Source of the DNA: Raffaelea ambrosiae
Taxonomy: Eukaryota; Ascomycota; Sordariomycetes; Ophiostomatales; Ophiostomataceae
DNA: 64,000 nt
Assembly (NCBI GenBank): GCA_002778195.1
Contig: PCDI01000015.1
Span: 490,366 to 554,365 of the forward strand
Direction: 5' to 3'
Positions 33,594 through 44,639 of the stretch are shown here, piece by piece (within the stretch, counting starts at the first letter, position 1; every line of letters begins with the position of its first letter). Made by a program: the position numbers and the translations under genes. Under the pieces are notes generated by a model. It was not told where the DNA came from. It saw only the letters and a list, made by a program, of their open reading frames with translations, and made no database searches.

Positions 33594-35438
33594 GTGGCTC
33601 TGCACATTGCCTTTTTCTCTAGGAGTACAGACGAGCCTTTTCGTTCTGGGCTTAGACTGCCGCACAGATAGCAGCTGTCCCAGATCCATAGCACGACAAT
33701 AATGTAGGTATGGTCCCGGCCCCTTGTGTGTGTGTGTGCGTGTGTACGAGTACAACATACATAGTAGTTCATCACGGCCGTCCCGCCCCAGACCCTCCTC
33801 TCCCTTGCCGGGCCGAGGAAGAAGAGGAGAACGAGAGGAGAAAGCTCGACAAGCTCGATGAAGCTCTCTTTGTCTACATACAAAGTAGTCCTATATAGCT
33901 TTCCCCAGGTCGAGAGCTTTCTTCTCTTTCCTCTGCCTCGGCTGATGGGCGAGCTGTGTTCGTTTTCTTACTCGATCTTGCCTCGGTTTTCCGAACAAGT
34001 CTACTCGAGCACACAAAACAGTGCTATGATCCCAAAGACGCAGGACCGGTTTGTTGGTACGGTGTAGTCTTGCATAAGTCCCAGGCACCAGTGCATCTCG
34101 CTTATGTCTCTGCACGCATCCGTACGAGTACGGCAGAGAAAAGAGGGCTTCGCAGGTTGTGAGAGAGGCTTACTTGGCCAGACGTGGTTGTGATCGTCTG
34201 CCTTACAGACAAAGTAAGTAGTCTTGCCGGTCTGGCCTATCGTCCTCTTACGAGCACATATTACGAGTAGTACAAACCGCCCGGGCGGAACGGGTAGGGA
34301 AGATGGAAGAAAAAAAAGAAAGCAATTCCCAAACGGGAAAGCAAAAGAAAGCAATAACAGAAAACCGAAAGAGAAATAAAACGGCTCACAAACGTTTCCT
34401 TCTCCCAAGAAAAAAATTACCCGTTTCTCCCGCGTTCAATGCCCGAGACCAAAAATGTGCTAAATAAATAAATAAAAATAAAAAAGTCGTTCCGCCTCGT
34501 GGGCACATTCCTCATGAGCACATTTCTCGAAAGTACTAATAGTAGTTATATAACTATTAGTTTTGCTGGCTTCCCTTAGTTGGGCCCAACAACGAACGAC
34601 GATCCAACATCGTTCGTGTGCCCATCCATCCCTTGCCGCAGCCAGCCCGGTTGGTTGGGTCCTGGAATGCCAAGTGGGGATGTGTTTCGATGGTGCTTCA
34701 ATTCACTCATCAATTCTTTTCAATTCTTCAATCCTTCAGCCATTCTGTCTTTGGTGTAGCAAAGCCCATGTGGACAAGCGCCCGTTTTTTTCTTTCCCTA
34801 CAGAACGGTGTTCGTTGGGGGAGATTGTCAGATACACTGAAACCCAAGATTCAAAGGATCTTAGTGCTCGTAAGATGCCCTATATTCGGGAACAGCGGAG
34901 AAATCGTATCGTCTTTCGCTTTGTACTTGGCAGCTTACACAAGAGTCAGTCTTTTGCGCTGTCTGGTTTGTGATGGCTTCCTTGTCTTGCCAGTGATCAT
35001 GACAAAACAGAAGACAGAAAGAAAGAGACAGGATCACCCCAATACAAACAAAAATGCGGCAATAGGCTGCCATGGAAGAAAAAAAAGAGGTTCTTTTGTC
35101 TACGGGCATCATCCTGTTCTCTTTTTGGTCTTGTGTATGTGTCTCTTGTCTCTTTGTCTTTTCGGTCTCTCGCCCTGCCTCGCGGGGCAATAGTCTGGTA
35201 CTTTTTTCCCCCTGGCTTTGCGCCTGTTCTTTTCCTCTTTCCGCGCAATCATTTCCCGGCTCCATCAGGATCGTCGCATGCCGTCAGGCGGCTCAGCGAT
35301 GGGTTGGTTATCCGGCCACACGTTACCTGTGGCCGGTATTTTTGGTCTTTCAGTCTTTTGTCTCGGTCTTTTGGTCTGCTCATTCACAAACAGTCGTCCT
35401 TTATTTGGGCTGATGTCATAAAAAACATCCCCCCCCCC

Positions 35439-35448
35439 NNNNNNNNNN
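35439..35448. other. Assembly gap (10 N)
   Basis: Ten N bases directly after a C8 homopolymer. It is an unresolved base run or a short scaffold join; the true length is unknown. Confidence 1.
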
Positions 35449-36831
35449 CAAAAACAAGGTTGGCCCATGTCCGACGCGATTGAACTAACCCCAGAACGTC
35501 AAATATTGAATGCTCGTACACTGGGCCGTCCGAGAGCGAGAGAGAATGACAAAACAAACACTCCGAGGCAGAAAAAAAGATCTGAATGAAAGAGAAAAAA
35601 AAAGGGGGCGGTTGCTTGTCAACAGCCTATTGTGTACGCGGTGGATCTTACCATGTGCGGCGCGCATGTTCTCCCGAGCAGCTGTGCGTTCTCGCCACGC
35701 AAGCCACGCAAAGAGGTGCACAACGAAGACTGAAAAGAAGCGGATGTGCAGTTCCAGTGTGTACATAGTAGTTCCAGCATGAAACAGCACGTGGCCCATA
35801 CACGCGACGAATCGTACATGCGGCTGTACACGGTATCTTGCGTTGGTTTCCCTTCATCAGTCCCTTCAGCTGAGACGTGTGGCTCGGACAGGGATGGGAA
35901 ATGGCTCCTTGCCGTTTAGCCATCGCCAATTTTTTCCTCGGAGAGCTGAGGGAGGTCATGGCGAACGGATGGACATAAGCCGGCGATGAAGATGGTTCCT
36001 TTCGTTTTCTGCGTCCCAACAGACAAAGCGAAACCATGCCATGTGCAGCAGGGGGAGGTTGGGAATCATGGCGCGTAAGATGCATTTGAATAGTGCATTG
36101 CTATGTATGAACTAGGGGAAACGATATGAACAACAAAAGACAAGTGGAAGAGCTTGAAGAGCACATGTCTGGAAAACAAAGACCGGGAGGGCTGGCAAGG
36201 CGAGGCAAGGGACAGTTGGACGATGCCACCCCTTGCGTTGTTGACATGGGCTTTGCTCGTATTGGCACCTTGTCAGCGTGACAGACTCATTTTTTGTGCA
36301 TAGGGCGATGATTGGCAGCCGCAGCACAGCTTCTGATGAGCAAAGTAAACAAAGCCAGCTGTTGTGAACTCTCTGCCCGAGCAGTGTTGGCCGAGACGAA
36401 GAGGGAAGCTGCGTGTTGCCATCCTCTTCTAATTAAAAACACCGTAGAAGTGTGTGGGTGTGTTGCTTTGATCAGTCTGGTTGGTGATTTTGTGTCGGTG
36501 TCTCTCGATGCATGTCAAACCATGATGCCTCGTTGTCTGTTTTCAACGCCTTACAACTCCTTACTTTTGAAAATCAATGACACTGGTGAACGCTATGTGC
36601 TGTAATCTGCCTTCCTATTTTTCCTGTTTTTTCCTCTTTGATTCCTGGATTGACCCTGTTTGTTTTGATGCCATATTGCCAACTCTTTTGATGCAAATTC
36701 GGACGGTTTTCCTGGTTTCAATAAACAGGAGAGAATGCTGAAAACATTCACAATGGTATATATACGTGCAAATGGCCAACCAAATACAATGCCTGATACG
36801 AAAACCAGACGTAACAACCTCTTTGTGTCGT

Positions 36832-38624
36832 TTAAACTGCCTTTTCCCCCGGCAAAGTGTCCTGTATCGAAACTGGATACTTGTCGAGACTCTCATACCA
36901 CTGGATGGTGCTGCCAATCTGGCGATGTTAGGCAGAGAGGAAGAGAGGAAGAGCCAGAGAAAGGGGAGACAGAAACGCAGAGAGCGAGAGAGACATACCA
37001 GGAAAGCCCATGACCCGATAAAGGTCGACAGCGTCGCCGCGTAGTTCATGTTGCTGTGTGCGGACGCAAAGCCAAAGGCGCCGCAGAGCGTGAAGCCAAT
37101 GGACCCGACCAGGTTCCACATGCCAATGTGCCACCCGAGCAGGCCCCAGGACGGGCGGTACCAGGCCGTCTGCGTCTCCAGGGTGAACAACAGGCTCGAA
37201 ACAATAAAGCCGACGCCGCCGACCACCTGGGGCACCCAGTAGACGCCGTTCTCGGTCGCGGTGGAAATGTGGTTGATGATCGGAGGCAGACCGGTGACGC
37301 CGGAAATCCAAAAGATGGTGGCCCCGGCCAGCTGGACCGCGCAAGCCCAGAAGCCGAGCTCGTAGCAGTAGTGCGTGCGCACCTCCTCCCACGACGGGCA
37401 CCAGGACCACCGGCGAGGGGCGGCGGAGAGGCGTCGCGAGACCGAGAAGCGTCGCGGCAGGCCGCTGTCATGGATGTCCAGCACATTGGCATCCGACACG
37501 TTGGCATCCACATGGGCGTCCGCATGCCCACCAGGCAAGTGACCCTGGTCGCCGGAAAGGCTGTTCTGGGCTGGCACTCCGTGGATGACTTCCGCTCCGC
37601 CGCCGCCGCCGCCGCCGCCGCTGCCAGCGCTGCCAGCGCTGCCAGCGCTGCCATACTCGACACTGGACATGCTTTCGGTGCAAGACGCTTGGTTCTTGCG
37701 CGCCCATCGTCCACTCAAGAGCCACTGCCGCTCCGCGTGGTGGTGCAGGCAGCCGCCCGGCTTCCGCAGTCTGTGCACCAGCAGGTCCGTGTGGCTCCCC
37801 CAGGCCTCCTCGAGGGCCCAGCCAAAGCAGTCAGAGGTGTTTTCGTTGAGCGCCTCGAGCATGCCGAGAATGGCGCCGACCTCGAAGACGGTGGCGCCGA
37901 CGACGCCGGTGATGCCGCAGCCCCAGGTGGTCTCGTTGTGGAACTCGGTCGACGGGGACTGCAGGGGCAGCCAGGCAAAGAAGGCATTGATGATCCAGAT
38001 GGCAGAGCCGAGGGTGTAGAGGACGGCGACGTCGTAGGAAATGTCCCAGACGGGATAGCAGACGACCATCTTGACGAGGCCGCGGCAGATCTCGCGGGGC
38101 GAGTTGGACGGCCTGGGCGGTTCGGCGTCCTCGTCCAACGGGCCGTCGGCCTTGGTAGCCGTAGCTGCTGCGGCTGCTGCTGCTCCTTCTGCGGCTGCTA
38201 CTTCTGCGGCTGTTGCATGACCATCCTGTGGAACGGCTATATCTTGGCCCTCCTTGCCCTCCTGGCTGTCTTTGCTGTCTTGGCCCTCGTTCTTCTCCCG
38301 TATTCTCTTTTTCTCCCTGTTCTCGAGGAGACGACGGCTGATCAGCAAGGCATGGCGGCCCTTGCGGTTGTCACGACTGCGCCAGACGTGGTAGGCAGCT
38401 GGCGCCGTGTGAGACCGGGTCAGCCCCGGCCAGCGGCCGCCCTGCAAATCCCCCGGTGGGCCCTCCTCGTGTCCGGTGTGGCGATGGGCATGCCTCCTTG
38501 CTCCCTGCAGGAGAACATAGCGAGTCGTCGGGTTGAGGAAGCTCACGGGGCCAGTGGCTGTCGCCGCACGGGCAAGGTGTCCTCGCAACCTCCCGCGCAA
38601 GTCAGAATGGTTCGGCAGACTCAT
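36832..38624 (-). CDS. Fungal six-pass integral membrane protein, function unknown
   Basis: Exons 38624-36999 and 36918-36832 (80-base intron, GTATGT donor, CCTAACATCGCCAG branch and acceptor) give 570 residues. The last exon reads IGSTIQWYESLDKYPV and stops at 36832; reading through the intron would replace it with unrelated sequence. About six hydrophobic spans are predicted at roughly 199-219, 235-257, 424-446, 462-481, 500-520 and 531-548, after a 190-residue soluble N-terminus (FLNPTTRYVLLQGARR near residue 29). Between spans 2 and 3 a loop of about 165 residues carries an SAG/poly-Gly run and a variable HVDANVSDANVL stretch. The architecture matches conserved but uncharacterised fungal membrane proteins; I know of no assigned activity. 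The membrane compartment cannot be told from the sequence. Confidence 0.85.
37596..37653 (-). repeat. Coding GGC / GGCAGCGCT repeats
   Basis: A run of (CCG)n on the plus strand followed by GCTGCCAGC repeats encodes the SAGSAGSAGSGGGGGGGG stretch of the membrane protein. It is a probable site of length variation. Confidence 0.85.
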
Positions 38625-40211
38625 GGGCTATGTGGTGACAGACGTGGAGAACTGGGAGAAAAGGGACACGAAGAACAGAGAAGGAGAGAAAGGTAGAAAA
38701 GTTGGTATAAACAAAAACAGTAAAAATACGAGTGGGTGATGAGAGCAAGCAAAGGGAAGGCACGAGACACCGATTGGGCAGGAACGAAGGGATGGGCCAT
38801 GGCCCAGGCTCTCCTCGAATAGACTTCTCCAGATAAGCCTAATTGAAGGCCACAAAGGAAACAGAGGCAAAAGCATGGGAAAGGAGAAAGGAAGAAAAAT
38901 AATCAAACTCTTGTCTGCGAAACTGTACAATGCGGAGATTGAAAAACAAATACCGCCGTGACGTAGGATGTCCGGCCTGGCATTACGAGAGAGAGAAAAA
39001 AAGGTTCGCCGCGTAACCTGGACTCCAAACGACGTCAGAGCCTTCCGTGGCCAACCACTTGGACCCATGGCTACCCCATTTTCACGTTTTCTGGGGTTTT
39101 GGCCGTCCCGTTTTTGGCAGGTAAAAAAAAAAAAAAAAAATTATTTATCCCACCAATGCAGCTCACCCAGTCAGGAAAAAAAAGGTAAAAAAAAAAAAAA
39201 AAAAAAAGGTTTTTTTTTATGCGTTGTCCATATTTTGGTGCGCTTGTCCTTTTGCCCACGGGGATGATTCAGCCAGGCCCGCCCTGTTTCTGCTTACCGG
39301 GGCCACGGATACATCGGCACCGACAAGCGCAAGACCAGGAGTAGTACCTCGTAGCTCGAACGGACCGAAGAGCGATCGTCGCCGGACAGGCGTTAGAGAC
39401 ATTCTTAGCGTTCAGGTTGGGCCTCGACAGCCAGTCACGACGCGATGAATTACTAGCAAGGGGGGATGCCTTTCACGAGGTTTGTTTGTCTGTCCATCGT
39501 CAAGATAGAGACAATGGGGGGACAAAAGCAAAAATCCCATCTTCCGTGTCGTCTTACAGCGGACATCGGCTTGCCGTCATGAACTTCGCATGCCACTATC
39601 ACCAATGCCAAGTCGGATCTACCCGCCTCGACCAGAGGAGCAAGAATGAAAGTAAAAATATGGAGAGGTTGGCTTCTTTTTTGCCTTTAAAAAATGGAGA
39701 TGCTATCATTAAGACTCTACATCCGCGTTCCAAATTCAGCAGACAATGTGCGACTTGTGTATAGAGGACAACCTATTTTTCAAAGAAAAAAACCAGCAAA
39801 AAAAACAAAGACACAGGTTCAGGATAACATCTCCAGTTTGGGCAAAGTTAGCTCTCTTGCCCCGGAATACCCCGATACCCGTGCTGGTTGGCTGTATGTC
39901 CACAATCGAGAGCATTGTAAGCATCTGGTTTCGCCTTAGTTTCGAGGACTGGTGTTCTGGCTGAGATGGGTAGTGGAAAACGATGGTTTTGCTGTTCGCA
40001 TATCATAGCCGCCGGGCACTGCCCGCAGAGGGTCTGATATTGGGCCTGAAACGACGCCCGCTTATACCAAGCTGCCCCACGTGACGATGACTGGACGGCA
40101 AACCAGTGCAGGAACATAAAAGCATCTTGTAGCCGCCGACATAGAAATAGCCAAATCTTGTTCCTGTCAACGGTCGATTGTTGCTTGTCAAAGGAGACAG
40201 CAGTCGAGATC
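38625..40211. other. Divergent promoter region
   Basis: The interval lies between the starts of the minus-strand membrane protein and the plus-strand 250-residue protein. The first part is purine-rich on the plus strand (a CT-rich leader for the membrane protein). Two long A runs (39122-39139 and 39187-39207) frame a short region with no recognised function. No gene was recognised. Confidence 0.55.
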
Positions 40212-40964
40212 ATGTCTAGCGCAGTCAAAAAGTTGCGCGCGGCGCTGAAACGGCCCGGCAAGGAGCATGTATCCCGGTCCGGCAGCACAGCAGACAAGTC
40301 CTCAGCCCCAGCCAAAGAAGAGCAGCAGCAGGCAACTCCCTCCTGTCCGACATCCCTATCGTCACCCTCTGAGCCCCTCGACGAAGCACTGCTCTTTCCC
40401 TCGTGGCCCCCGCCAGGGCCTTTCGAGATTCTGTCCCGTCAAGACTACTACCGCGAACGCCTCACCCACCGCAAGTACCGCGCTCCCCGCGGCATTTTCG
40501 AGGACTCGCCTTTGTTTGCCCTGTACCGCCTCTACGAGTGGATCATGGTCGACCACTATATCAACATCCGCAACGAGCTCGAGTGCTTCTGGTGGGCCCG
40601 CTGGCCCGTTGCCAGCATTCCCGACCCGGGCGAGCAGGGGGACCCCGAACGCTATGCTGTTCTGTCCAGTATTCCCGCCCTGATAGTCGAGAGTTTCAAC
40701 GAGCGCAATGAGCTAGGCCTGCGCCGAGCCGAGCCAAGCGCCATTCTGTCCACGGAAGAGCAGTTGGCGTGGGCGGCTACACCAAAAGTGTACGAGGCGG
40801 AGCCGGCGTGGACCAAGACGGTGGTGCCCCTGGAGAAAACATTGCATATTCCGCATACCCAGCCATATCTGCACCAGCTGGAGAGTCTGGACGATCCTGA
40901 GGCGTCGCCGTCGTTCAAGGCGCGAAACATTTTGATTGCGAAGCCGCACATCCATTTTATCTAA
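40212..40964 (+). CDS. Uncharacterised fungal protein, 250 residues
   Basis: A frame of 250 residues from ATG 40212 (MSSAVKKLRAALKRPGKEHV); an in-frame ATG at 40158 would add 18 residues but has a weaker context. The N-terminus is basic and the next 40 residues are Ser, Gln and Pro rich. The body (SRQDYYRERLTHRKYRAPRG, then LFALYRLYEWIMVDHYINIR, then ECFWWARWPV) is rich in aromatic residues and looks like a folded domain, but I recognise no family. It has no signal peptide or membrane span. Codons are GC-rich at third positions, as in the neighbours, which supports a real gene. Its stop lies 8 bases inside the end of the opposite-strand gene. Confidence 0.65.
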   Translation: MSSAVKKLRAALKRPGKEHVSRSGSTADKSSAPAKEEQQQATPSCPTSLSSPSEPLDEALLFPSWPPPGPFEILSRQDYYRERLTHRKYRAPRGIFEDSPLFALYRLYEWIMVDHYINIRNELECFWWARWPVASIPDPGEQGDPERYAVLSSIPALIVESFNERNELGLRRAEPSAILSTEEQLAWAATPKVYEAEPAWTKTVVPLEKTLHIPHTQPYLHQLESLDDPEASPSFKARNILIAKPHIHFI

Positions 40965-41475
40965 CTATGTGAGGAGGGGAAGGGAGGGGTTTACAATCCA
41001 AGTTTTGTGTGGTTAGGAGGGGGGCAAATGTCTGTTGGTATAGAACGATGATGTCCTGGAGTATCTCGAGAGGGCAGAGAGCCTTGAACTTGATGCCCCA
41101 TTCCTGGACCGTCTCGAACTTGACAGGGCGCCCCGAATTGGATGCCTGGATGTGGTTGTTCAGGTGGGCCACGGCATCCGCGCTGTCGTAGGCCCGACCT
41201 GTGCCTTGAGTGATGCGGCTGACTTTCTTTATGAAAGCATAGTTCCACGGCGCGGCCAGCACCACTAGCTCGGGCCTTTTGAACACAACGGCATTCTGTC
41301 GGCGGGCCTCCTTGATTAGGTAGTCCACGTTTTCGGCCACGCCCGGCATCCGGGCTGCCTCATTGTTGAGCCAGTTGTAGCTCAGAGGAGCCTGGACATC
41401 TTCGGGGGGGCCAGAGAAACATATGGCGGGCAGGACACGTTCCCTTCTTGGAGATGTGCCAAAAGAAGAGGGAAA
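40957..41475 (-). CDS. Uncharacterised fungal protein, 3' exon
   Basis: The minus strand is open from 41475 to the stop at 40957 (172 codons) and reads like protein throughout (RVLPAICFSGPPEDVQAPLS, then YNWLNNEAARMPGVAENVDY, FKRPELVVLAAPWNYAFIKK, EWGIKFKALCPLEILQDIIV). No ATG lies in the first third, and an acceptor-like CCTAG directly precedes 41475 with a CTGAC branch-like site about 37 bases further upstream. This is therefore probably the last exon of a spliced gene whose 5' part I could not place in 41.5-42.2 kb. If the internal ATG at 41349 is used, 130 residues result. No family was recognised. A decayed gene is possible. Confidence 0.45.
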   Translation of the reverse strand, partial: FPSSFGTSPRRERVLPAICFSGPPEDVQAPLSYNWLNNEAARMPGVAENVDYLIKEARRQNAVVFKRPELVVLAAPWNYAFIKKVSRITQGTGRAYDSADAVAHLNNHIQASNSGRPVKFETVQEWGIKFKALCPLEILQDIIVLYQQTFAPLLTTQNLDCKPLPSPPHIVR

Positions 41476-41529
41476 CTAGGTATCGTAGGAGACCGTGGAT
41501 GACAAGTTCAGGTCAGAGCAGAAAAGAGA

Positions 41530-41579
41530 ATGAAGAGACGAGAAGAAGAGACGAGAAGAAGAGACGAGAAGAAGAGACA
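41530..41579 (+). repeat. 15-base tandem repeat GAAGAGACGAGAAGA
   Basis: About three perfect copies in a row, purine-only except for one C per unit. It lies in the spacer upstream of the metallophosphoesterase gene, near the presumed intron of the minus-strand gene. Confidence 0.9.
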
Positions 41580-42278
41580 AAAATTGAGATATGACCCTTT
41601 TGTCTCTTATTTCTTCTGTATTTTCCCTTTATTTTGGTACTCTACACAACATATTCACGCCCGCCACAGAGGCTCGAAGATGAGAGCCTTCTTATAACTC
41701 GATCACGGTGTAAGTCGAGCCCTCATTCCATACAGGTCTTGTTCCAAGATGGGCCACCATTTCGCAACCCGCATAGAACAAGACATATTTTTGTCAGTCA
41801 GCTGGTTTCAAAATATGCACAGAAACTCACGGGGCTCTTTGGTCATGCATCTTTCTTTAATTGGAAGCATACGATGCCCTATCTTGTTGAAGCATTTGCC
41901 TTCACAGCACCAGCTTTCGAAACGGGTGTAGTGGAGAACTCTGTACTGGGGTGTGTCTCGGGAGATCTGGCGCTTATTCAATGGTAACCCCAAAAACACG
42001 GCTGCATTTCTAACCATCAATTTCTCCAACCAGATCAACCCGTCTTTCTGCAGCCAACTGGTCGGCGCCAAACCCGTTGGCTATATACAGCCGTCAGTCC
42101 AGAAACAGTTGTTCTGCAGGTTTTCAACAACAACAACCCCCAAGGATGTCGCCCTAGAAATATCTTTGGCGTGGCCTTCCAAACTGTAACCGTTTCCACA
42201 GCCACCCCCGATAGAGAGTGCGGTTCTCTTGCCAGCATTATCTTTTTTTCCCACTTTGTCTTCGCGTCTATCCCGGCC
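41580..42278. other. Spacer upstream of the metallophosphoesterase gene
   Basis: It presumably contains the promoter of the metallophosphoesterase gene and possibly the 5' exon of the minus-strand gene ending at 40957. Frames on both strands (for example 41634-41987 plus, 41808-42071 minus) show no family resemblance. A (CAA)n run lies at 42124-42137. Confidence 0.45.
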
Positions 42279-43364
42279 ATGGCCAAAGCTACTGCGCAAT
42301 CGATCAGCGGGCCGACGGTCGGGCAGCCTCGCAAAGTGGCACTGTCCGAGCGACTGGGGACTCATCTGTACCGCAGCATTCGCCATCTCCGGGGACAAGA
42401 CCGGCAACACGATCAGGAACAAGACCAGGAAGGAGACAAGCCGCAGGCGGCTTCCAAGTCTACGCCGGCCAATACCACGAGCAGCAGCAGCTCTGCTACG
42501 TCGTCACCCTCCCCGCAGCCACCCATCACGCTCGTCTGCATCTCAGACACCCACAACACCAAACCAGAAAACCTGCCCCTGGGCGACATTCTCATTCATG
42601 CTGGCGATCTGTCCCAGTATGGCACCTTTGCCGAGATCCAGGCCCAGCTGAGTTGGCTCGCCGCACAACCCCATCCGCACAAGCTCGTCATCGCCGGCAA
42701 CCATGACCTGCTGCTGGACAAGGCGTTTGTCGCCGCGCATCCGGACCGGGAGCTGGACTGCCACCCGGGCAAGACCCGCGCGGATCTTGACTGGGGGGAC
42801 ATCCACTATCTGGAGAACGCGTCGCTCGAGCTGGACGTGGAGGTGGAGGAAAGCGAAATGGCCGGGACTGGGACCAGGACCATACGCGTCTTTGGCAGTC
42901 CATGGACACCGCGCTGCGGAAGTTGGGCCTTTCAGTATTCCGCAGATGGGGAAGAGTGCTTCCAATGGAGTGGTGCCATTCCTGGCGGAACGGATGTCCT
43001 CGTCGTCCACGGCCCGCCCCTTGGCCATGTCGACGATGGAGGCAACGGCTGCCCCCAGCTGCTCGCCGAGATATGGCGGTGCCGCCCTCTGGTGCTTGTC
43101 TGCGGGCACATCCACGCCGGCCGTGGCGGGGAGCGGCTTTTCTTTGACCAGGCGCAGGCCGATTACGAGGCGGCCATGGCGGGGAAGCGGCCGTGGATGG
43201 CCGTTCTGCGACTGGCTGTGACGCTATGCTGGCTGCAGCTGTTTGGCACGGGAACGAGGCATGGAGACAACCCATGCGCAGGTGCAACGGAAGTGGTCAA
43301 CGCGGCTGTCGTGGCGGGACGGGGCAACCGGGAGAGTCTGCCGGCCACCGTGGTGAGACTGTAA
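42279..43364 (+). CDS. Calcineurin-like metallophosphoesterase (MPPED/239FB type)
   Basis: 361 residues from ATG 42279 (MAKATAQSIS); the open frame extends 36 codons upstream but those residues look like leader. After a disordered 80-residue start (Gln, Asp, Ser rich), the metal-binding motifs occur in order: D90 and H92 (CISDTHNTKP), D110 (HAGDLSQYG), GNHD 140-143, H244 (VVHGPPLGHVDD) and GHIH 276-279. The segment GSPWTPRCGSWAFQY and the C-terminal GATEVVNAAVV are typical of the MPPED1/239FB (UPF0046) branch, whose members hydrolyse cyclic nucleotides and other phosphodiesters with two metal ions. The substrate here is unknown. A hydrophobic segment (about 307-323) that such enzymes usually lack interrupts the C-terminal region and may contact membrane. 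Confidence 0.9.
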   Translation: MAKATAQSISGPTVGQPRKVALSERLGTHLYRSIRHLRGQDRQHDQEQDQEGDKPQAASKSTPANTTSSSSSATSSPSPQPPITLVCISDTHNTKPENLPLGDILIHAGDLSQYGTFAEIQAQLSWLAAQPHPHKLVIAGNHDLLLDKAFVAAHPDRELDCHPGKTRADLDWGDIHYLENASLELDVEVEESEMAGTGTRTIRVFGSPWTPRCGSWAFQYSADGEECFQWSGAIPGGTDVLVVHGPPLGHVDDGGNGCPQLLAEIWRCRPLVLVCGHIHAGRGGERLFFDQAQADYEAAMAGKRPWMAVLRLAVTLCWLQLFGTGTRHGDNPCAGATEVVNAAVVAGRGNRESLPATVVRL

Positions 43365-44639
43365 CTCGCCCATATGAGGAATGGAGGCTCTTTTTCAAAG
43401 GAGATGTGCTCGTACTGGTTTAGAAGCAAGCGTCTACCTGGTCAGCCACCAGTATCCAAGATCATTGAATGGACAGATGGCAGGAGCAACAGTGGCCTAT
43501 GTCCCAATAGTTGTCGCGCGTCCTGGACATCACGTACACAAGATATACATGATCTATCCGTTTGGGTCTAGGCGTATCGCTTTGTTTGCATCTCTCCCCC
43601 CCTTTCTGCCTATCGATGGGACGTCGACTCGGCCAAGACGCTGCTCTTCAATACACAACTCCCAAATCGCCCTCTTTTAGTGATAGCTACGGTTCTCATA
43701 GTACTTCAAGGGGAAAAAAAGGATGATGCACGGGGGAAGAAAGCACTTCTCTAACCCGAGGAGGGCGGTGGTGGCGGCTTGAAACGACAGCTGCAGTTTT
43801 TTCTTTTTTGTCAGCGGCCGCGCAAAGACCTTTCTTTGGGCGGCAAGGCTCGCGAACGGTTCCTGCATTCTCCCCCTCTTTCCCTTTTTTCTACGGCCCA
43901 ACCAGTTGGTGGGCAAGAGAGAGAGAGAGAGAGAGACCTTGGGACCTGTAGGGAGATGCGCGCCTGGAGCCAATGATTTGGCGCCCGGATTTGGCGTGGC
44001 CGGCATGGGCTGCAGGAGAAAGGAAAACGGCTGGTCGCCAGCCCCAGGGCGGCGGCCTGTAATGAGTTGGGGGCGGCCGCTGACAAGCGCCACAGGCCTC
44101 TGTTTGGAGAGGAAAAAAAGATTCAGTGTGGGTGCCCCACTCCACCACCTCCCCCCACGTTTCGGAAGTTCATGGTGTGGAGGCAAATGCTTCGATGACA
44201 CAGGATCTCGGGGCACGTCTAAGAAAAGAGAGATGCATGACCCCAAAGTTGTGAGAGTCTAGATTCTTGAAAAGGGAAAAGAAAAAAGAAATAAGCATAT
44301 GGTCTGAGATCTATTCCATTCTATGCAGGCTGACGGCCCCAGGTGCTGGCCCATCCTGCAACAAGAAGTGTTGAAAGAAGAGTGAGGAATGGCCCGACTC
44401 ACTTACACGGGAATTGGGTTAAAAGAAGAGAACTCCCATTGTTCTTTTGTAGAGATTCGCAAACAGGAAAGGAAACACACTCCCCCCCCCCCCCCCTTCC
44501 TCCCTCCCCAGCCAAAACCTCTCCGTTTGTGTCTTGTCATTCATTTCTGGCTTAAATCAGTCATATCAACCAAAACACACACCCAGCACAAACAAACCCA
44601 ACCTTTCTTTCACACACAAAACAACCCCCCCCTTTCACC
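43365..44639. other. Spacer upstream of the MCFS protein gene
   Basis: It contains a (GA)n run (43916-43936), a C-rich run (44482-44496) and then a CA-rich stretch (44555-44639) immediately before ATG 44640. The last two look like the promoter and unstructured 5' UTR of a well-expressed gene. No other gene was recognised. Confidence 0.55.

Larger units (their letters stand above)
31151..36831. other. Spacer, no gene recognised (31.1-36.8 kb)
   Basis: No coding exon was recognised. Motif copies lie at 32651, 33578, 33585, 33745, 33758, 34123, 34262 and 35762. There is a short (TG)n tract at 33726-33745. A 10-base N gap follows a C8 run at 35439-35448. The last kilobase before the membrane-protein stop is probably its 3' flank. 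Confidence 0.5.

Noticed and set aside
28200..36800. A degraded retrotransposon filling the large spacer
   Set aside because: No reverse transcriptase, integrase or long terminal repeats were seen in any frame, and there is no block of strong AT enrichment as expected from RIP.
37056..38696. 546-codon plus-strand open frame
   Set aside because: Antisense to the six-pass membrane protein; composition is the shadow type, while the minus-strand frame has splice sites and membrane spans.
41530..41579. Regular direct repeats suggesting a CRISPR-like array
   Set aside because: The copies are directly adjacent with no spacers, and the genome is fungal; it is a simple tandem repeat.
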